Notes under the pieces: generated by a model
What the model was told of the DNA's origin: nothing
Database searches by the model: none
The model's input: the letters and a program-made list of their open reading frames with translations, nothing else
Program-made: the position numbers and the translations under genes
Source of the DNA: JANMEX01 sp041751995
GTDB taxonomy: Bacteria; Pseudomonadota; Alphaproteobacteria; Rhizobiales; Rhizobiaceae
Direction of reading: 5' to 3'
NCBI GenBank assembly: GCA_041751995.1
Contig: JBGSHY010000046.1
Span: 1 to 54,016 of the forward strand
DNA: 54,016 nt
In this document: in pieces, positions 33,266 through 42,913 of the stretch
Numbering within the stretch: position 1 is the stretch's first letter
Layout: each line of letters begins with the position of its first letter

Positions 33266-34948
33266 ATGACATCCAAGCTGAAATCATCTGACACGCTTCG
33301 CGTCGCGACTGCCCAGTTGAACCCCGTGATGGGCGACATCAAGGGCAACATTGCAAAAGCCCGCGAGGCTTGGGCCGAGGCAGGCCGCCATGGCGCTGAC
33401 CTGGTGCTGTTTACCGAACTCTTCATCGCGGGCTATCCGCCTGAAGACCTAGTGCTCAAGCCTGCCTTCGTTGACGCTTGCGAAAAGGCAGTTTCCGAAT
33501 TTGCGTCGATTAATGCAAAAGGAGGTCCCGGTATCATCATCGGCCTGCCGTTGCGTCGCAAATCCGGCCTGCACAATGCCGTTCAGGTCATTGATGGCGG
33601 CAAGGTCATTGCCGAGCGCTTCAAGGTGGACTTGCCGAATTACGGCGAATTCGACGAAAAGCGCGTATTCCAGCCCGGCCCTATGCCAGGCCCGGTGAAT
33701 TTTCGCGGCATCCGCATCGGTGTGCCGATCTGCGAGGACATCTGGGGCGATTTGGGCGTCTGCGAGACTTTGGCCGAAGCGGGCGCTGAAATCCTGCTCG
33801 TCCCGAACGGTTCGCCATTCTACCACGACAAAATCGATGTGCGCCATCAGATCGTCATCAAGCAGGTTATCGAAACCGGTCTGCCGATCCTTTACGCCAA
33901 CCAGTTCGGAGGGCAGGATGAACTTGTGTTCGATGGCGCCTCATTCGCCATCAATGCCGACAAGTCACTCGCATTTCAGATGAGCCAGTTCGAAGAAACC
34001 GTGTCCGTGTCCACCTGGAAGCGGGAAGGGGAGACTTGGGTCTGCGAACAGGGCCCGATGTCCGTCATTCCCGACGACGAAGAAGCCGTTTACCGCGCCT
34101 GCATGATCGGCCTTCGCGACTACGTCAACAAGAACGGCTTCAAGGATGTTGTGCTTGGCTTGTCGGGTGGAATCGATTCTGCCATCTGCGCCGCCCTTGC
34201 GGTCGATGCGCTGGGTGAAGAGCGCTTGCGCGCAGTCATGATGCCCTACACCTATACGTCGGAGGATTCACTGACGGACGCCCGCGCCTGCGCCAAGGCG
34301 CTCGGCTGCCGCTATGACATCGTGCCGATCTTTGAGCCGGTCGATGGCTTCCTGAAGTCGCTCGGTGAGTTGTTCGAAGGCACCAATTCCGGGATCACCG
34401 AAGAAAACCTGCAAAGCCGCGCGCGTGGCACCATCCTGATGGCGATCTCCAACAAATTCGGCTCGATGGTGGTGACCACTGGCAACAAGTCGGAAATGTC
34501 GGTCGGGTATTGCACACTCTACGGCGACATGAACGGCGGCTACAATCCGATCAAGGACCTGTATAAAATGCAGGTCTACAAGCTGTCTGCCTGGCGCAAC
34601 GACAACGTCCCGCCCGGAAGTCTTGGGCCATCAGGTATGGTCATTCCAAAAAACATCATCGCCAAGGCCCCGTCCGCCGAACTGCGCCCCAACCAGACGG
34701 ATCAGGATTCACTGCCGCCCTATCCCGTGCTGGACGACATTCTTACGTGTCTGGTCGAGCACGAGATGAGCATCGGCGACATTGTTGCCAAAGGCCATGA
34801 CAAGGCGACGGTCGAGCGTGTCGAAAACCTCCTATATATCGCCGAATACAAGCGCCGGCAGGCAGCGCCTGGCGTAAAGATCAGCCGCAAATATTTCGGC
34901 CGGGACCGTCGTTACCCGATCACAAACCGCTTCCGCGACCGCAACTGA
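33266..34948 (+). CDS. nadE: Glutamine-dependent NAD+ synthetase
   Basis: Converts deamido-NAD to NAD using glutamine as nitrogen donor. The 560-residue protein has an N-terminal nitrilase-type glutaminase domain with triad Glu51, Lys120 and Cys156 (in GVPICEDIWGD). The C-terminal synthetase domain has the SGGIDS P-loop at residues 300-305. The two-domain form is the usual one in alphaproteobacteria. The start at 33266 has only a weak ribosome site. It is divergent from the PBP1 gene, with a 225-bp gap (33041-33265) in which no clear promoter stands out. Confidence 0.95.
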   Translation: MTSKLKSSDTLRVATAQLNPVMGDIKGNIAKAREAWAEAGRHGADLVLFTELFIAGYPPEDLVLKPAFVDACEKAVSEFASINAKGGPGIIIGLPLRRKSGLHNAVQVIDGGKVIAERFKVDLPNYGEFDEKRVFQPGPMPGPVNFRGIRIGVPICEDIWGDLGVCETLAEAGAEILLVPNGSPFYHDKIDVRHQIVIKQVIETGLPILYANQFGGQDELVFDGASFAINADKSLAFQMSQFEETVSVSTWKREGETWVCEQGPMSVIPDDEEAVYRACMIGLRDYVNKNGFKDVVLGLSGGIDSAICAALAVDALGEERLRAVMMPYTYTSEDSLTDARACAKALGCRYDIVPIFEPVDGFLKSLGELFEGTNSGITEENLQSRARGTILMAISNKFGSMVVTTGNKSEMSVGYCTLYGDMNGGYNPIKDLYKMQVYKLSAWRNDNVPPGSLGPSGMVIPKNIIAKAPSAELRPNQTDQDSLPPYPVLDDILTCLVEHEMSIGDIVAKGHDKATVERVENLLYIAEYKRRQAAPGVKISRKYFGRDRRYPITNRFRDRN

Positions 34949-35145
34949 GGTTTGGATCGTCTCGCGCTGGATTCGCAGTTGTCCGGCTTGGGTGTATGCT
35001 CGGCGGTTAATGATTCGATTAAAGTGCGTATTCCGTAAAATTCGAAACGAGTCGCCAACCCAATATTTCAGCCTGTTCATTAATGTCACCATCAACATTG
35101 GGGGCTTTAAGGTTGCAAATCATCAGGAGCGCGAATTCTTCGTGG

Positions 35146-35793
35146 ATGTCTGGTCATTCATTTGACCGGGCAAATCATGCGGAAACCATGCCTGATCTCG
35201 GGCTTGCACTGTTTCAGCTTGTCGTCCGCGAAATCGACACCTGGGTCAACAACAAGCCCGGCGACCTGATTGCAACGATTGCCTATCTGACGGGCCGTAT
35301 CGTCCAGAGAACGGCATTCCGCCAAACACCCGAGGCATTTTCGGCGGACCAGTCCGCCAACGGCTTTGTCTTCCTGCGTTGTGACTGGGTGACGAACAAA
35401 CTCGGCGCAGTCCGACCCGGATCACTGGCTTCGGCACTGGTCGATGCGTCCATTCTTGCTGGAGCCCGCACCTTCCCTGATTTTATCGCCGTAAGGCAAG
35501 ATTCTCTCGAAGCGATGCAAAGGCGGGGCGCACCGGATACCCGTAGCAACCTGTTGACAGCCGCACCGGAAGATTTGGCCGCAGAGTTCCAAATCGATGT
35601 TGATGGGCTTCTACTCGACGCGGATGATCGAAATCTGCTGATCAAAGCCTCCATAAACGCCTGTGGACACGCCGTCAGCTACGCGCGTCACCGATTGCCC
35701 CCGGTTGATGCTGCAGAATTGGCGCTGAGTATCGCTTTTTATGCCGGTTGGGTTGACCAGCGCAAAACCGGACGGCCGCAGTTGCGAATTTGA
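35146..35793 (+). CDS. Conserved-looking protein of unknown function
   Basis: About 215 residues from the ATG at 35146. The frame opens at 35083, and 35188 is another possible ATG. The sequence is helical with alternating hydrophobic and polar stretches (LGLALFQLVVREIDTWVNN, then LALSIAFYAGWVDQRK) and no signal peptide. It is not recognised. It lies 23 bases before gltX on the same strand, so it is probably co-transcribed with it. The start is uncertain; AGGAG lies 17 bases before 35146. Confidence 0.6.
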   Translation: MSGHSFDRANHAETMPDLGLALFQLVVREIDTWVNNKPGDLIATIAYLTGRIVQRTAFRQTPEAFSADQSANGFVFLRCDWVTNKLGAVRPGSLASALVDASILAGARTFPDFIAVRQDSLEAMQRRGAPDTRSNLLTAAPEDLAAEFQIDVDGLLLDADDRNLLIKASINACGHAVSYARHRLPPVDAAELALSIAFYAGWVDQRKTGRPQLRI

Positions 35794-35816
35794 GCCGCTT
35801 CGATTAACCCGAAGCC

Positions 35817-37190
35817 ATGAGCATCGTCACACGTTTCGCACCGTCTCCGACCGGATACATTCATATCGGCAACGCCCGCACGGCCATTGCAAACTGGCTG
35901 TTCGCCAAAGGCAATGGCGGTAAGTTCATATTGCGTTTGGACGATACGGATGTTGAGCGGTCCAAGCGCGAATACGCCGATGCCATCGAACGTGACCTGA
36001 AATGGTTCGGCATCATTCCGGACGAATTTCATCGGCAATCCGAGCGCTTTTCGATCTACATGCGCGCAGCCGAAAATCTCAAATCAGCGGGCTTGCTCTA
36101 CCCATGCTATGAAACTGCCGAAGAGCTCGATCTGCGCCGCAAACTTCGCCTCGCGCGCAAGCTCCCGCCGGTCTATGGCCGCGAGGCATTGAAATTAATG
36201 CAAGCTGACCGCGCCAAACTCGAAAGCGAGGGCAAGCGTCCGCATTGGCGTTTTCTACTGCCCAATTTCGCTGAAGATCCGTTCAAGCCGGTCCGCACGG
36301 AAGTGCATTGGGATGATCTGGTGCGCGGTCGCCAGACTGTTGATCTCGCATCTCTTTCCGACCCGGTTCTGATCCGTGAGGATGGGACGTGGCTCTACAC
36401 CATGCCATCCGTCGTCGACGACATCGAAATGGGCGTAACGCATGTCATTCGCGGCGAAGACCACGTGACCAACACCGGCGCGCAAATTGCGTTATTCCTG
36501 GCGCTAGGCGCCGTACCGCCGGTTTTCGGACATCATAATTTGCTCACGACGATCAGCGGTGAGGGGCTTTCCAAACGCACCGGCGCCTTGTCGATCGGTT
36601 CACTGGCCGAAGCCGGTTTCGAACCTGAGGCGGTCGCGTCGCTTGCTATTTTGACGGGCACTTCAGACAATGTCGAAGCTAAGGTTTCGCTTGAAGAACT
36701 CGGCAAACACTTTGATTTGTCTCATGTTTCCAAATCTTCGGCCAAGTTTGACCCGGCGGAACTGATTACGCTCAACAAGAGCCTTGTTCATAAAATGTCA
36801 TTCGAATCCGTTCAAGCGCGATTGGCGGAACTTGGAATTTCCGGTGAAAGTGCAGAGCCGTTCTGGGTGGCTGTCCGGCCGAATCTGGAGAAGGTGAAAG
36901 ACGCAGTTGAATGGTGGCAAATTGTCATGGCGGAAAAATCCGGTGACGAAAAGCTGGCCGGCGATGACATCGTGTTTGCCCGATCGGCCTTTGATCTTTT
37001 GCCTGAAGGCAACTTCGATCAGGACAGTTGGCGAACTTGGACCACGGCAGTAAAAGCCGCCACTGGCAGAACCGGCAAAAGCCTTTTCATGCCGCTGCGC
37101 ATCGCGCTCACTGGACGGTCACACGGCCCGGAATTGGCAACGCTACTGCCTTTGATTGGGCGGGAAGGTACACTGGCCCGACGACCCTGA
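35817..37190 (+). CDS. gltX: Glutamate--tRNA ligase (short type)
   Basis: Charges tRNA-Glu, and in alphaproteobacteria one of two paralogues charges tRNA-Gln as the misacylation step before amidation. The 457-residue protein has the HIGH-type motif HIGN at residues 16-19 and the KMSKS-type motif LSKRTG at 251-256. It has the class I core and an anticodon-binding C-terminus ending in FMPLRIALTGRSHGPE. Alphaproteobacteria usually carry a second GltX elsewhere; which one this is cannot be told from the window. The 3' end overlaps the convergent DUF2865 gene by 83 bases. Confidence 0.94.
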   Translation: MSIVTRFAPSPTGYIHIGNARTAIANWLFAKGNGGKFILRLDDTDVERSKREYADAIERDLKWFGIIPDEFHRQSERFSIYMRAAENLKSAGLLYPCYETAEELDLRRKLRLARKLPPVYGREALKLMQADRAKLESEGKRPHWRFLLPNFAEDPFKPVRTEVHWDDLVRGRQTVDLASLSDPVLIREDGTWLYTMPSVVDDIEMGVTHVIRGEDHVTNTGAQIALFLALGAVPPVFGHHNLLTTISGEGLSKRTGALSIGSLAEAGFEPEAVASLAILTGTSDNVEAKVSLEELGKHFDLSHVSKSSAKFDPAELITLNKSLVHKMSFESVQARLAELGISGESAEPFWVAVRPNLEKVKDAVEWWQIVMAEKSGDEKLAGDDIVFARSAFDLLPEGNFDQDSWRTWTTAVKAATGRTGKSLFMPLRIALTGRSHGPELATLLPLIGREGTLARRP

Positions 37191-38298
37191 TCTTGCGGTC
37201 GGGTTCCAGACCACCGCTCGGCAATTTGCCTTCTATCAGGTTGGCAATCGCAGCGGCATCAAGATTCCCGGCACGGTTAAGCGCAGTTTCGGAATCCTCG
37301 AGCAGGTTCGGCTTCGCCGCCGGAACGGGTATCCAAAGGGCTTTCTTGGCACTCGGATTGAGCAATTCTTCGCCTTCCGCCCCGGCTTCTTTCTGCGCCT
37401 GACAACTGCAGCCAGCCGTCCCCGCAATGCCATCCATCCGGTATTTGAACGCCGTTGGCAGGCTTGTGTAAGGCTCTTTCGCGAGGCTGATCATTTGCTC
37501 CGGCTCTTGATCCGGAATGCTGTGAAAGTAAAGCTGGGTTTCCGCACCCGGGCACATGGCCGCGCAAGACTTTTCGTCGTCAGAAAAATGGCTGCTGGTC
37601 GTCGAGAATGAAACGGGGAAATAGTAGCCGTCGCATGTGCGCACGCACAGCGTTCGGAAAGTTCCGCCGGCGCCAATGTACTCTGTGCCGTCACCATTCC
37701 CGTTTATTACCTTGACCCTGCGTTTGAGCGACGCGTCGCGGGAATTGCTTAAAGCAATATCTTCCTGTGTCCGGCGTTCTATGACTTCTCCGCCAAAAAT
37801 CTGGCTGAGAAGGCTGCGCCGCTCAGGAGCGATGGGAGCAGGAAGTTTGCGCTTTTTCGTAGAGACTTCAATGACTTGTCCATAGCAATCATTGGCATCC
37901 AAAGCTGCCCTGATGCGCGCCTTTGAGAGTTCGCCGCCACCTGAATTGGCCTTGTTCTGCAGTTTGGCAAGATTGCTTTCCATCTTGCGGATCGTTCTGT
38001 TCAGGCGGGAACATGAGGACCGGTCGCTGTTGTTGCTTCCGAAAATCTGGATCGAACCGCCGCAACCGGCGCGGCGTGCCTGCGCGCGTGCGATCTGCAA
38101 TTGCTGTGCTTGCGCGCGCGCCGCTTTTTGGAATTTTGCGTTCCCACCGGAGCTTTGCCCGCCAGCAGAAGCCAACTGCCGTTCAAGTTTTATGCATATG
38201 GATGGCCGCGCGTTGGCGTCAACCGAAGAAAGGGACAGAACTGAAATGGCCATGGCCATGACTGCCCAAAATCGGGAAACGGACACACGCTTCAACAT
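37108..38298 (-). CDS. DUF2865 domain-containing exported protein
   Basis: A 396-residue protein starting at ATG 38298, with signal peptide MLKRVSVSRFWAVMAMAISVLSLSSVDA. The mature part is Gln/Ala-rich and coiled (AQAQQLQIARAQARR). The conserved DUF2865 region has LCVRTCDGYYFPVSFSTT and CAAMCPGAETQLYFHS, giving several Cys pairs, and ends with RKIRVVGPVYLP. The family is confined to rhizobia-like bacteria, and its role is not established. The last residues run into the gltX gene on the other strand. An upstream extension to 38421 is unlikely. Confidence 0.82.
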   Translation of the reverse strand: MLKRVSVSRFWAVMAMAISVLSLSSVDANARPSICIKLERQLASAGGQSSGGNAKFQKAARAQAQQLQIARAQARRAGCGGSIQIFGSNNSDRSSCSRLNRTIRKMESNLAKLQNKANSGGGELSKARIRAALDANDCYGQVIEVSTKKRKLPAPIAPERRSLLSQIFGGEVIERRTQEDIALSNSRDASLKRRVKVINGNGDGTEYIGAGGTFRTLCVRTCDGYYFPVSFSTTSSHFSDDEKSCAAMCPGAETQLYFHSIPDQEPEQMISLAKEPYTSLPTAFKYRMDGIAGTAGCSCQAQKEAGAEGEELLNPSAKKALWIPVPAAKPNLLEDSETALNRAGNLDAAAIANLIEGKLPSGGLEPDRKIRVVGPVYLPAQSKAVALPIPGRVTVQ

Positions 38299-38479
38299 GA
38301 ACCTCGACACAAAACACACAAGTTGGAATGGCGAATATGCGAATGCAGCCATTGCGGGAGTACCAATGGTCCAAATCGGAACAATTGTAAACAAATTCTG
38401 CCGACCACGGTAACCAAACATCCCTAATGAAGACGAACCTTGGTCGCCGGTTTCAGAGGCTATTTGATGGCGGGATTTG

Positions 38480-40804
38480 TCATGACGTTACGTTTCGGTG
38501 CTTTTGCGTGGAAGCCTCAACGACAGCAAGGGCGGTCATGTTCACAACACCGCGCGAAGTCACGGTTTGCGAGAGAATATGTGCAGGCTGCGCCACCCCA
38601 AGCAGTATCGGACCGACGTGAAGCGCGTCTGTCGTCGTTTTGACGACGTTCAGAGTGATGTTGGCGGCATCAAGGTTCGGGAACACGAGAAGGTTCGCAA
38701 TGCCTTTGAGCCTTGAATGCGGGTAGGCGCGATTGCGTAACTCCGCTGAAAGGGCAGCATCGCCATGCATTTCGCCGTCGCATTCTAGGTTTGGCGCCAG
38801 GATTCGGATCAGTTCCGCCGCCCGTCGCATTTTGCGCGCGCTTTCGAGATCCCTCGAGCCGAAATTTGAATATGACAAAAGTGCTGCCCTTGGCTCTATG
38901 CCAAAACGGCGGATTTCATTGGCCGCAAGTATTGTCATTTCGGCAATTTCTTCTGCCGTCGGGTCCGGCGAAACATAGGCGTCGGTGTAGAAAGTGACGC
39001 CGGAATTGGAAATCAGCATTGAAAGGGCTGCCAACTCACGAATGCCTGCCGTTTTTCCGATGATTTGGGTGACGGTGCGCAAATGCTTTTCATACCGCCC
39101 TTCAAGTCCGCAGATCATGGCGTCCGCGTCGCCCAGTCTCAATGCAATCGACGCGATGATCGTGTTGCTGGTGCGCATCAGCGTTTTGGCAACCTCTGGC
39201 GTAATTCCCTGCCGCCCCGCTGTAAGGACCAACTCATCCACATAACGTCGGTAGCGGGGATCATCTTCCGGATTGACCAGATCAAAGTCGGTACCAGCCT
39301 TGATCCGCAGGCCAAAGCGCTTGATCCGGGAAGCGACAACATTTGGACGGCCAATCAGGATCGGGCGGGCGATCCCTTCTTCCAGAACAACTTGGGCGGC
39401 CCTGAGCACGCGCTCGTCTTCACCTTCCGCGAAGATAACACGGTCGGTTTTCGCCTTTTTCGCAGCGGCGAAAATCGGCTTCATGATAAATCCGGAACGG
39501 AAGACAAACTGGTTCAGCCGGTCGACATAAGCATCCATGTCCACGATCGGACGTGTCGCAACGCCTGTGTCCATCGCAGCCTTGGCAACAGCCGGCGCAA
39601 TCCGCAGGATCAAACGCTGGTCGAACGGCGAGGGGATCAGGAATGTCGGGCCGAAAGTCTGTGTTTCCTCGGTGTAGGCCCGAGCGGCGATATCGGAAGG
39701 TTCTTCGCGCGCCAACGCCGCTATTGCGCGGACGGCGGCCACTTTCATTTCTTCATTGATGGTTTTTGCGCCGACATCGAGCGCACCGCGGAAAATGTAT
39801 GGGAAGCACAGGACATTGTTGACCTGATTGGGGAAGTCGGACCGCCCCGTGCAGATCATTGCATCGGGCCTGACTTCGCGAGCCAACTCCGGCATGATCT
39901 CCGGCACCGGATTGGCCAGCGCCATGATCAACGGTTTGTCGGCCATGCCGCGCAGAAGCTCGGGTTTCAAAACACCCGCTGCAGAAAGACCGAGAAACAC
40001 ATCCGCGCCCGGGATGATATCCGCAAGCGTTCGCGCATCCGTTTTCTGAGCAAAGACGGACTTCCATTTGTCCATCAACACTTCGCGGCCCTGATAGACG
40101 ACGCCCTCAAGATCGGTGATGTAGATATTATCGCGCGACGCCCCAAGGCGGACCAGAAGGTTGAGGCATGCCAATGCAGCGGCGCCGGCACCTGATGTCA
40201 CAATCTTGATTTTGGATATGTCTTTGCCGGCAAGTTCCAAGGCGTTGATCACGGCGGCCGATACGATTATGGCCGTGCCGTGCTGATCGTCGTGGAACAC
40301 AGGGATATTCATGCGGGCGCGCAGTATTTCTTCTACTTCAAAGCATTCCGGCGCCTTGATGTCTTCCAGATTGATGCCACCAAAAGTGGGCTCAAGCGCA
40401 GAGATGACTGTCACCATCTGCCCGATTTCAGGCGCGTCAATTTCAATGTCGAACACGTCGATGCCAGCAAACTTCTTGAACAGGACCGCTTTGCCTTCCA
40501 TCACGGGCTTCGACGCCAATGGGCCGATGTTGCCAAGGCCGAGGACCGCTGTTCCGTTGGAGACGACCGCAACAAGGTTGGAGCGGGCCGTATACAGCGC
40601 CGCCATTTCGGGGTCGTCGCGAATGGCAAGGCAAGGGGCTGCAACACCGGGTGAATAGGCAAGTGCCAAATCGCGTTGGTTTCCGAGTGGCTTGGTTGCC
40701 TGGATTTCAAGTTTGCCTGGACGCGGATAGCGATGGAAAAACAGTGCCTGTTCATCAAGGTCGCTCTTTGATGTCGGGCTCGTGGTGTCGTCGTTATTGT
40801 CCAA
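38480..40804 (-). CDS. maeB: NADP-dependent malic enzyme with phosphotransacetylase-like C-terminal domain
   Basis: Oxidative decarboxylation of malate to pyruvate, providing NADPH. The 774-residue chimeric protein has an N-terminal malic enzyme part (YSPGVAAPCLAIRDDP, VFHDDQHGTAIIVSAA, GAGAAALACLNLL). From about residue 440 a phosphotransacetylase-like domain follows, whose regulatory role is known in rhizobial TME/DME enzymes. I choose the TTG at 40804, preceded by GGGAGGA. No ATG fits: the only upstream ATG, at 40864, is remote from a ribosome site and its leader crosses an apparent operator. Confidence 0.9.
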   Translation of the reverse strand: MDNNDDTTSPTSKSDLDEQALFFHRYPRPGKLEIQATKPLGNQRDLALAYSPGVAAPCLAIRDDPEMAALYTARSNLVAVVSNGTAVLGLGNIGPLASKPVMEGKAVLFKKFAGIDVFDIEIDAPEIGQMVTVISALEPTFGGINLEDIKAPECFEVEEILRARMNIPVFHDDQHGTAIIVSAAVINALELAGKDISKIKIVTSGAGAAALACLNLLVRLGASRDNIYITDLEGVVYQGREVLMDKWKSVFAQKTDARTLADIIPGADVFLGLSAAGVLKPELLRGMADKPLIMALANPVPEIMPELAREVRPDAMICTGRSDFPNQVNNVLCFPYIFRGALDVGAKTINEEMKVAAVRAIAALAREEPSDIAARAYTEETQTFGPTFLIPSPFDQRLILRIAPAVAKAAMDTGVATRPIVDMDAYVDRLNQFVFRSGFIMKPIFAAAKKAKTDRVIFAEGEDERVLRAAQVVLEEGIARPILIGRPNVVASRIKRFGLRIKAGTDFDLVNPEDDPRYRRYVDELVLTAGRQGITPEVAKTLMRTSNTIIASIALRLGDADAMICGLEGRYEKHLRTVTQIIGKTAGIRELAALSMLISNSGVTFYTDAYVSPDPTAEEIAEMTILAANEIRRFGIEPRAALLSYSNFGSRDLESARKMRRAAELIRILAPNLECDGEMHGDAALSAELRNRAYPHSRLKGIANLLVFPNLDAANITLNVVKTTTDALHVGPILLGVAQPAHILSQTVTSRGVVNMTALAVVEASTQKHRNVTS

Positions 40805-40842
40805 AATGTCCTCCCGGCGAACTGGCAATCGGCATTCCCTAT

Positions 40843-40864
40843 GTGATCTGTATACATAAATCAC
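40843..40864. promoter_or_regulatory. Candidate GntR-type operator upstream of maeB
   Basis: GTGAT and ATCAC arms surround an inner TGTATACA (40849-40856) in a 22-bp block, 38 bp upstream of the maeB start. TGTATACA cores are typical of GntR-family (FCD) regulators. The divergent gene at 40997 lies 133 bp away, so the site more likely serves maeB. No regulator gene is adjacent. Confidence 0.4.
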
Positions 40865-40996
40865 TGGGAGTATCAGGCGAAATGTTGATGCAAATCGCCG
40901 TCACCGTAACATCCTTGCTACGCCAACAGCCTGCACTGTCACCATCCTGTCGCATGAATCTGTTCTCCAGACAGACGTCAAAGCGGGGACAAAGAC

Positions 40997-41806
40997 ATGC
41001 AGTCCGAAGAGCGGCAATTCAGGACACTGTTCATTTCAGACGTACATTTGGGTTCTAAGGCGGCAAAGGCAGGTTTTTTGCTGGATTTCCTGCGGTTGCA
41101 TCACGCAGACACGATCTATTTGGTCGGCGATATTGTCGACGGCTGGCGGTTGCGCCGGGCCTGGCATTGGCCGCAGGAACACAATGACGTGGTTCAAAAG
41201 CTCCTTCGCCAGGCGCGAAAGGGAACACGCATCCTGTACATTGCTGGCAACCATGACGAGTTTCTCCGGCAATACCAAGGCACGCATTTTGGCGGAATAG
41301 AAGTGCTGGACCGTTGCGTTCACGAGAGTGCAGCGGGGCGGAAGTATCTGGTGATTCATGGCGACCAGTTTGATGTGATTGTCCACAACTACCGGGCACT
41401 CGCCTACCTTGGCGACTGGGCCTACGACGCAGCCATCGCTTTCAATTCCTGGATGAACTCGGCCAGAAGAAGACTTGGCCTTCCATACTGGTCGTTCTCG
41501 TCCTGGGCGAAATTGCGTGTGAAAAAAGCAGTCAATTTCATCGGCGCGTTTCAAACCGTGGTGGCCGACGAAGCGCGGCGCTCCGGCGCTGACGGTGTGA
41601 TATGCGGCCACATCCATCATGCCACGATCGAGACATTGAATGGGATAGAATATATGAATACCGGCGACTGGGTGGAGAGCTGCACGGCGCTCGCCGAGCA
41701 TGAAGACGGCCGTTTCGAGATCATCTCCTGGCAGCATAAAATCGGGCAGGAACTGGTGGTTCAGTCCGTTGCGACGAAATGGCCGGCCAGCCAAAGAGCC
41801 GCCTGA
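40997..41806 (+). CDS. LpxH-like metallophosphoesterase
   Basis: A 269-residue calcineurin-fold phosphoesterase annotated in the UDP-2,3-diacylglucosamine pyrophosphatase group. The two-metal ligands are visible: Asp15 and His17 in SDVHLGS, Asp45 in VGDIVDGW, Asn85 and His86 in GNHDE, His121 in IHGDQ, and His205 and His207 in GHIHH. Classic LpxH cuts UDP-diacylglucosamine in lipid A synthesis, but alphaproteobacteria generally use LpxI, so the real substrate may be another pyrophosphate-linked lipid. Its stop overlaps the start of the glycosyltransferase (TGATG), indicating coupled functions. Confidence 0.85.
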   Translation: MQSEERQFRTLFISDVHLGSKAAKAGFLLDFLRLHHADTIYLVGDIVDGWRLRRAWHWPQEHNDVVQKLLRQARKGTRILYIAGNHDEFLRQYQGTHFGGIEVLDRCVHESAAGRKYLVIHGDQFDVIVHNYRALAYLGDWAYDAAIAFNSWMNSARRRLGLPYWSFSSWAKLRVKKAVNFIGAFQTVVADEARRSGADGVICGHIHHATIETLNGIEYMNTGDWVESCTALAEHEDGRFEIISWQHKIGQELVVQSVATKWPASQRAA

Positions 41807-42852
41807 TGAAAAAGATCGTTATTGTCACGGATGCCTGGCACCCGCAGGTCAACGGCGTGGTGCGGACCCTGACGCAAGTCTGTGATGGCCTTCGACAGCG
41901 CGGACATGATGTTTCGGTGATTTCGCCGCAAGATTACCGGAACTTTCCCTGCCCAACCTATCCGGAAATCCGTTTGGCATTTTCCGGAAAACGGGCGCTG
42001 ACAAGGCGCCTTGCAGCCCTCCAACCGACGAACATTCACATAGCCACCGAAGGGCCGCTTGGCATTCAGGCAAGGCGGATTTGCGTGGCCAAGGGATGGA
42101 AATTCACGACCAGTTTCCATACCCGGTTCCCTGAATATGTCCGGGAACGCGCGCCAATTCCGCTTGGTCTGACTTACAGTTTTTTGCGATGGTTTCACAA
42201 CGCAGCTGACAATTGCCTTGTTCCGACGGCATCCATTGAGTCGGTCCTGAAGGAACATGGCTTTAAAAACACCCGCATTTGGACCCGCGGGGTAAATCGG
42301 GGTTTGTTCTATCCCAGGCCTGAAGTGGATCTTGGTTTGCCCAAGCCTGTTTTTATCTGTGTCGGCCGGGTGGCGCCGGAAAAGAACCTTGACGCCTTCC
42401 TATCGTTGCAACTGCCAGGCAGCAAATTGATCGTCGGAGATGGCCCTGATCTGGAACGCCTTAAGGAGGGCTACCCCGAAACAGTTTTCGCCGGAAAGCA
42501 AGTGGGTGAACAACTGGCAAGGTCATTTGCAGGCGCAGATGTATTTGTTTTCCCGAGCCGCACCGATACGTTCGGACTCGTCTTGCTCGAGGCTATTGCC
42601 TCCGGCGTTCCCGTAGCAGCATTTCCGGTGCCGGGACCGATTGATGTCATCGGTACGACCGGCGGTGGGGTGCTGTCTGATAATCTGGAGGAGGCGGCAT
42701 TGAAGGCGTTGGCCATGGGTAAGCTTGCCCCCGACAACTATCTTGACGGTTATACTTGGGAAGCATGTGTCGACATTTTTGAGAGTGTACTGGTGCCGAT
42801 AGATGGCGGCGCGTTGCAAAATCCTGTCAACGTGAGTGTCGCAGCCGCGTGA
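41806..42852 (+). CDS. GT4-family glycosyltransferase
   Basis: A 348-residue GT-B glycosyltransferase. The N-terminal domain starts MKKIVIVTDAWHPQVNGVVRTL. The C-terminal donor-binding domain has GRVAPEKNLDAFLSL, GDGPDLERL, and the E-x7-E region FPSRTDTFGLVLLEAIASGVPVAAF. It is related to glycolipid glycosyltransferases, but donor and acceptor are not known. The ATG at 41806 overlaps the phosphoesterase stop by one base. The pair may make or recycle an envelope glycolipid. Confidence 0.87.
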   Translation: MKKIVIVTDAWHPQVNGVVRTLTQVCDGLRQRGHDVSVISPQDYRNFPCPTYPEIRLAFSGKRALTRRLAALQPTNIHIATEGPLGIQARRICVAKGWKFTTSFHTRFPEYVRERAPIPLGLTYSFLRWFHNAADNCLVPTASIESVLKEHGFKNTRIWTRGVNRGLFYPRPEVDLGLPKPVFICVGRVAPEKNLDAFLSLQLPGSKLIVGDGPDLERLKEGYPETVFAGKQVGEQLARSFAGADVFVFPSRTDTFGLVLLEAIASGVPVAAFPVPGPIDVIGTTGGGVLSDNLEEAALKALAMGKLAPDNYLDGYTWEACVDIFESVLVPIDGGALQNPVNVSVAAA

Positions 42853-42913
42853 CGCGTGCTAGCCAACGTGCTTTCCGAAACCGTTTGATTCGTATCGGCA
42901 CCTCTGCGGCAAC

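Noticed and set aside
35007..35022. TTAA-N8-TTAA before the unknown gene upstream of gltX
   Set aside because: The spacer is eight bases rather than seven, and nothing else supports CtrA control there.
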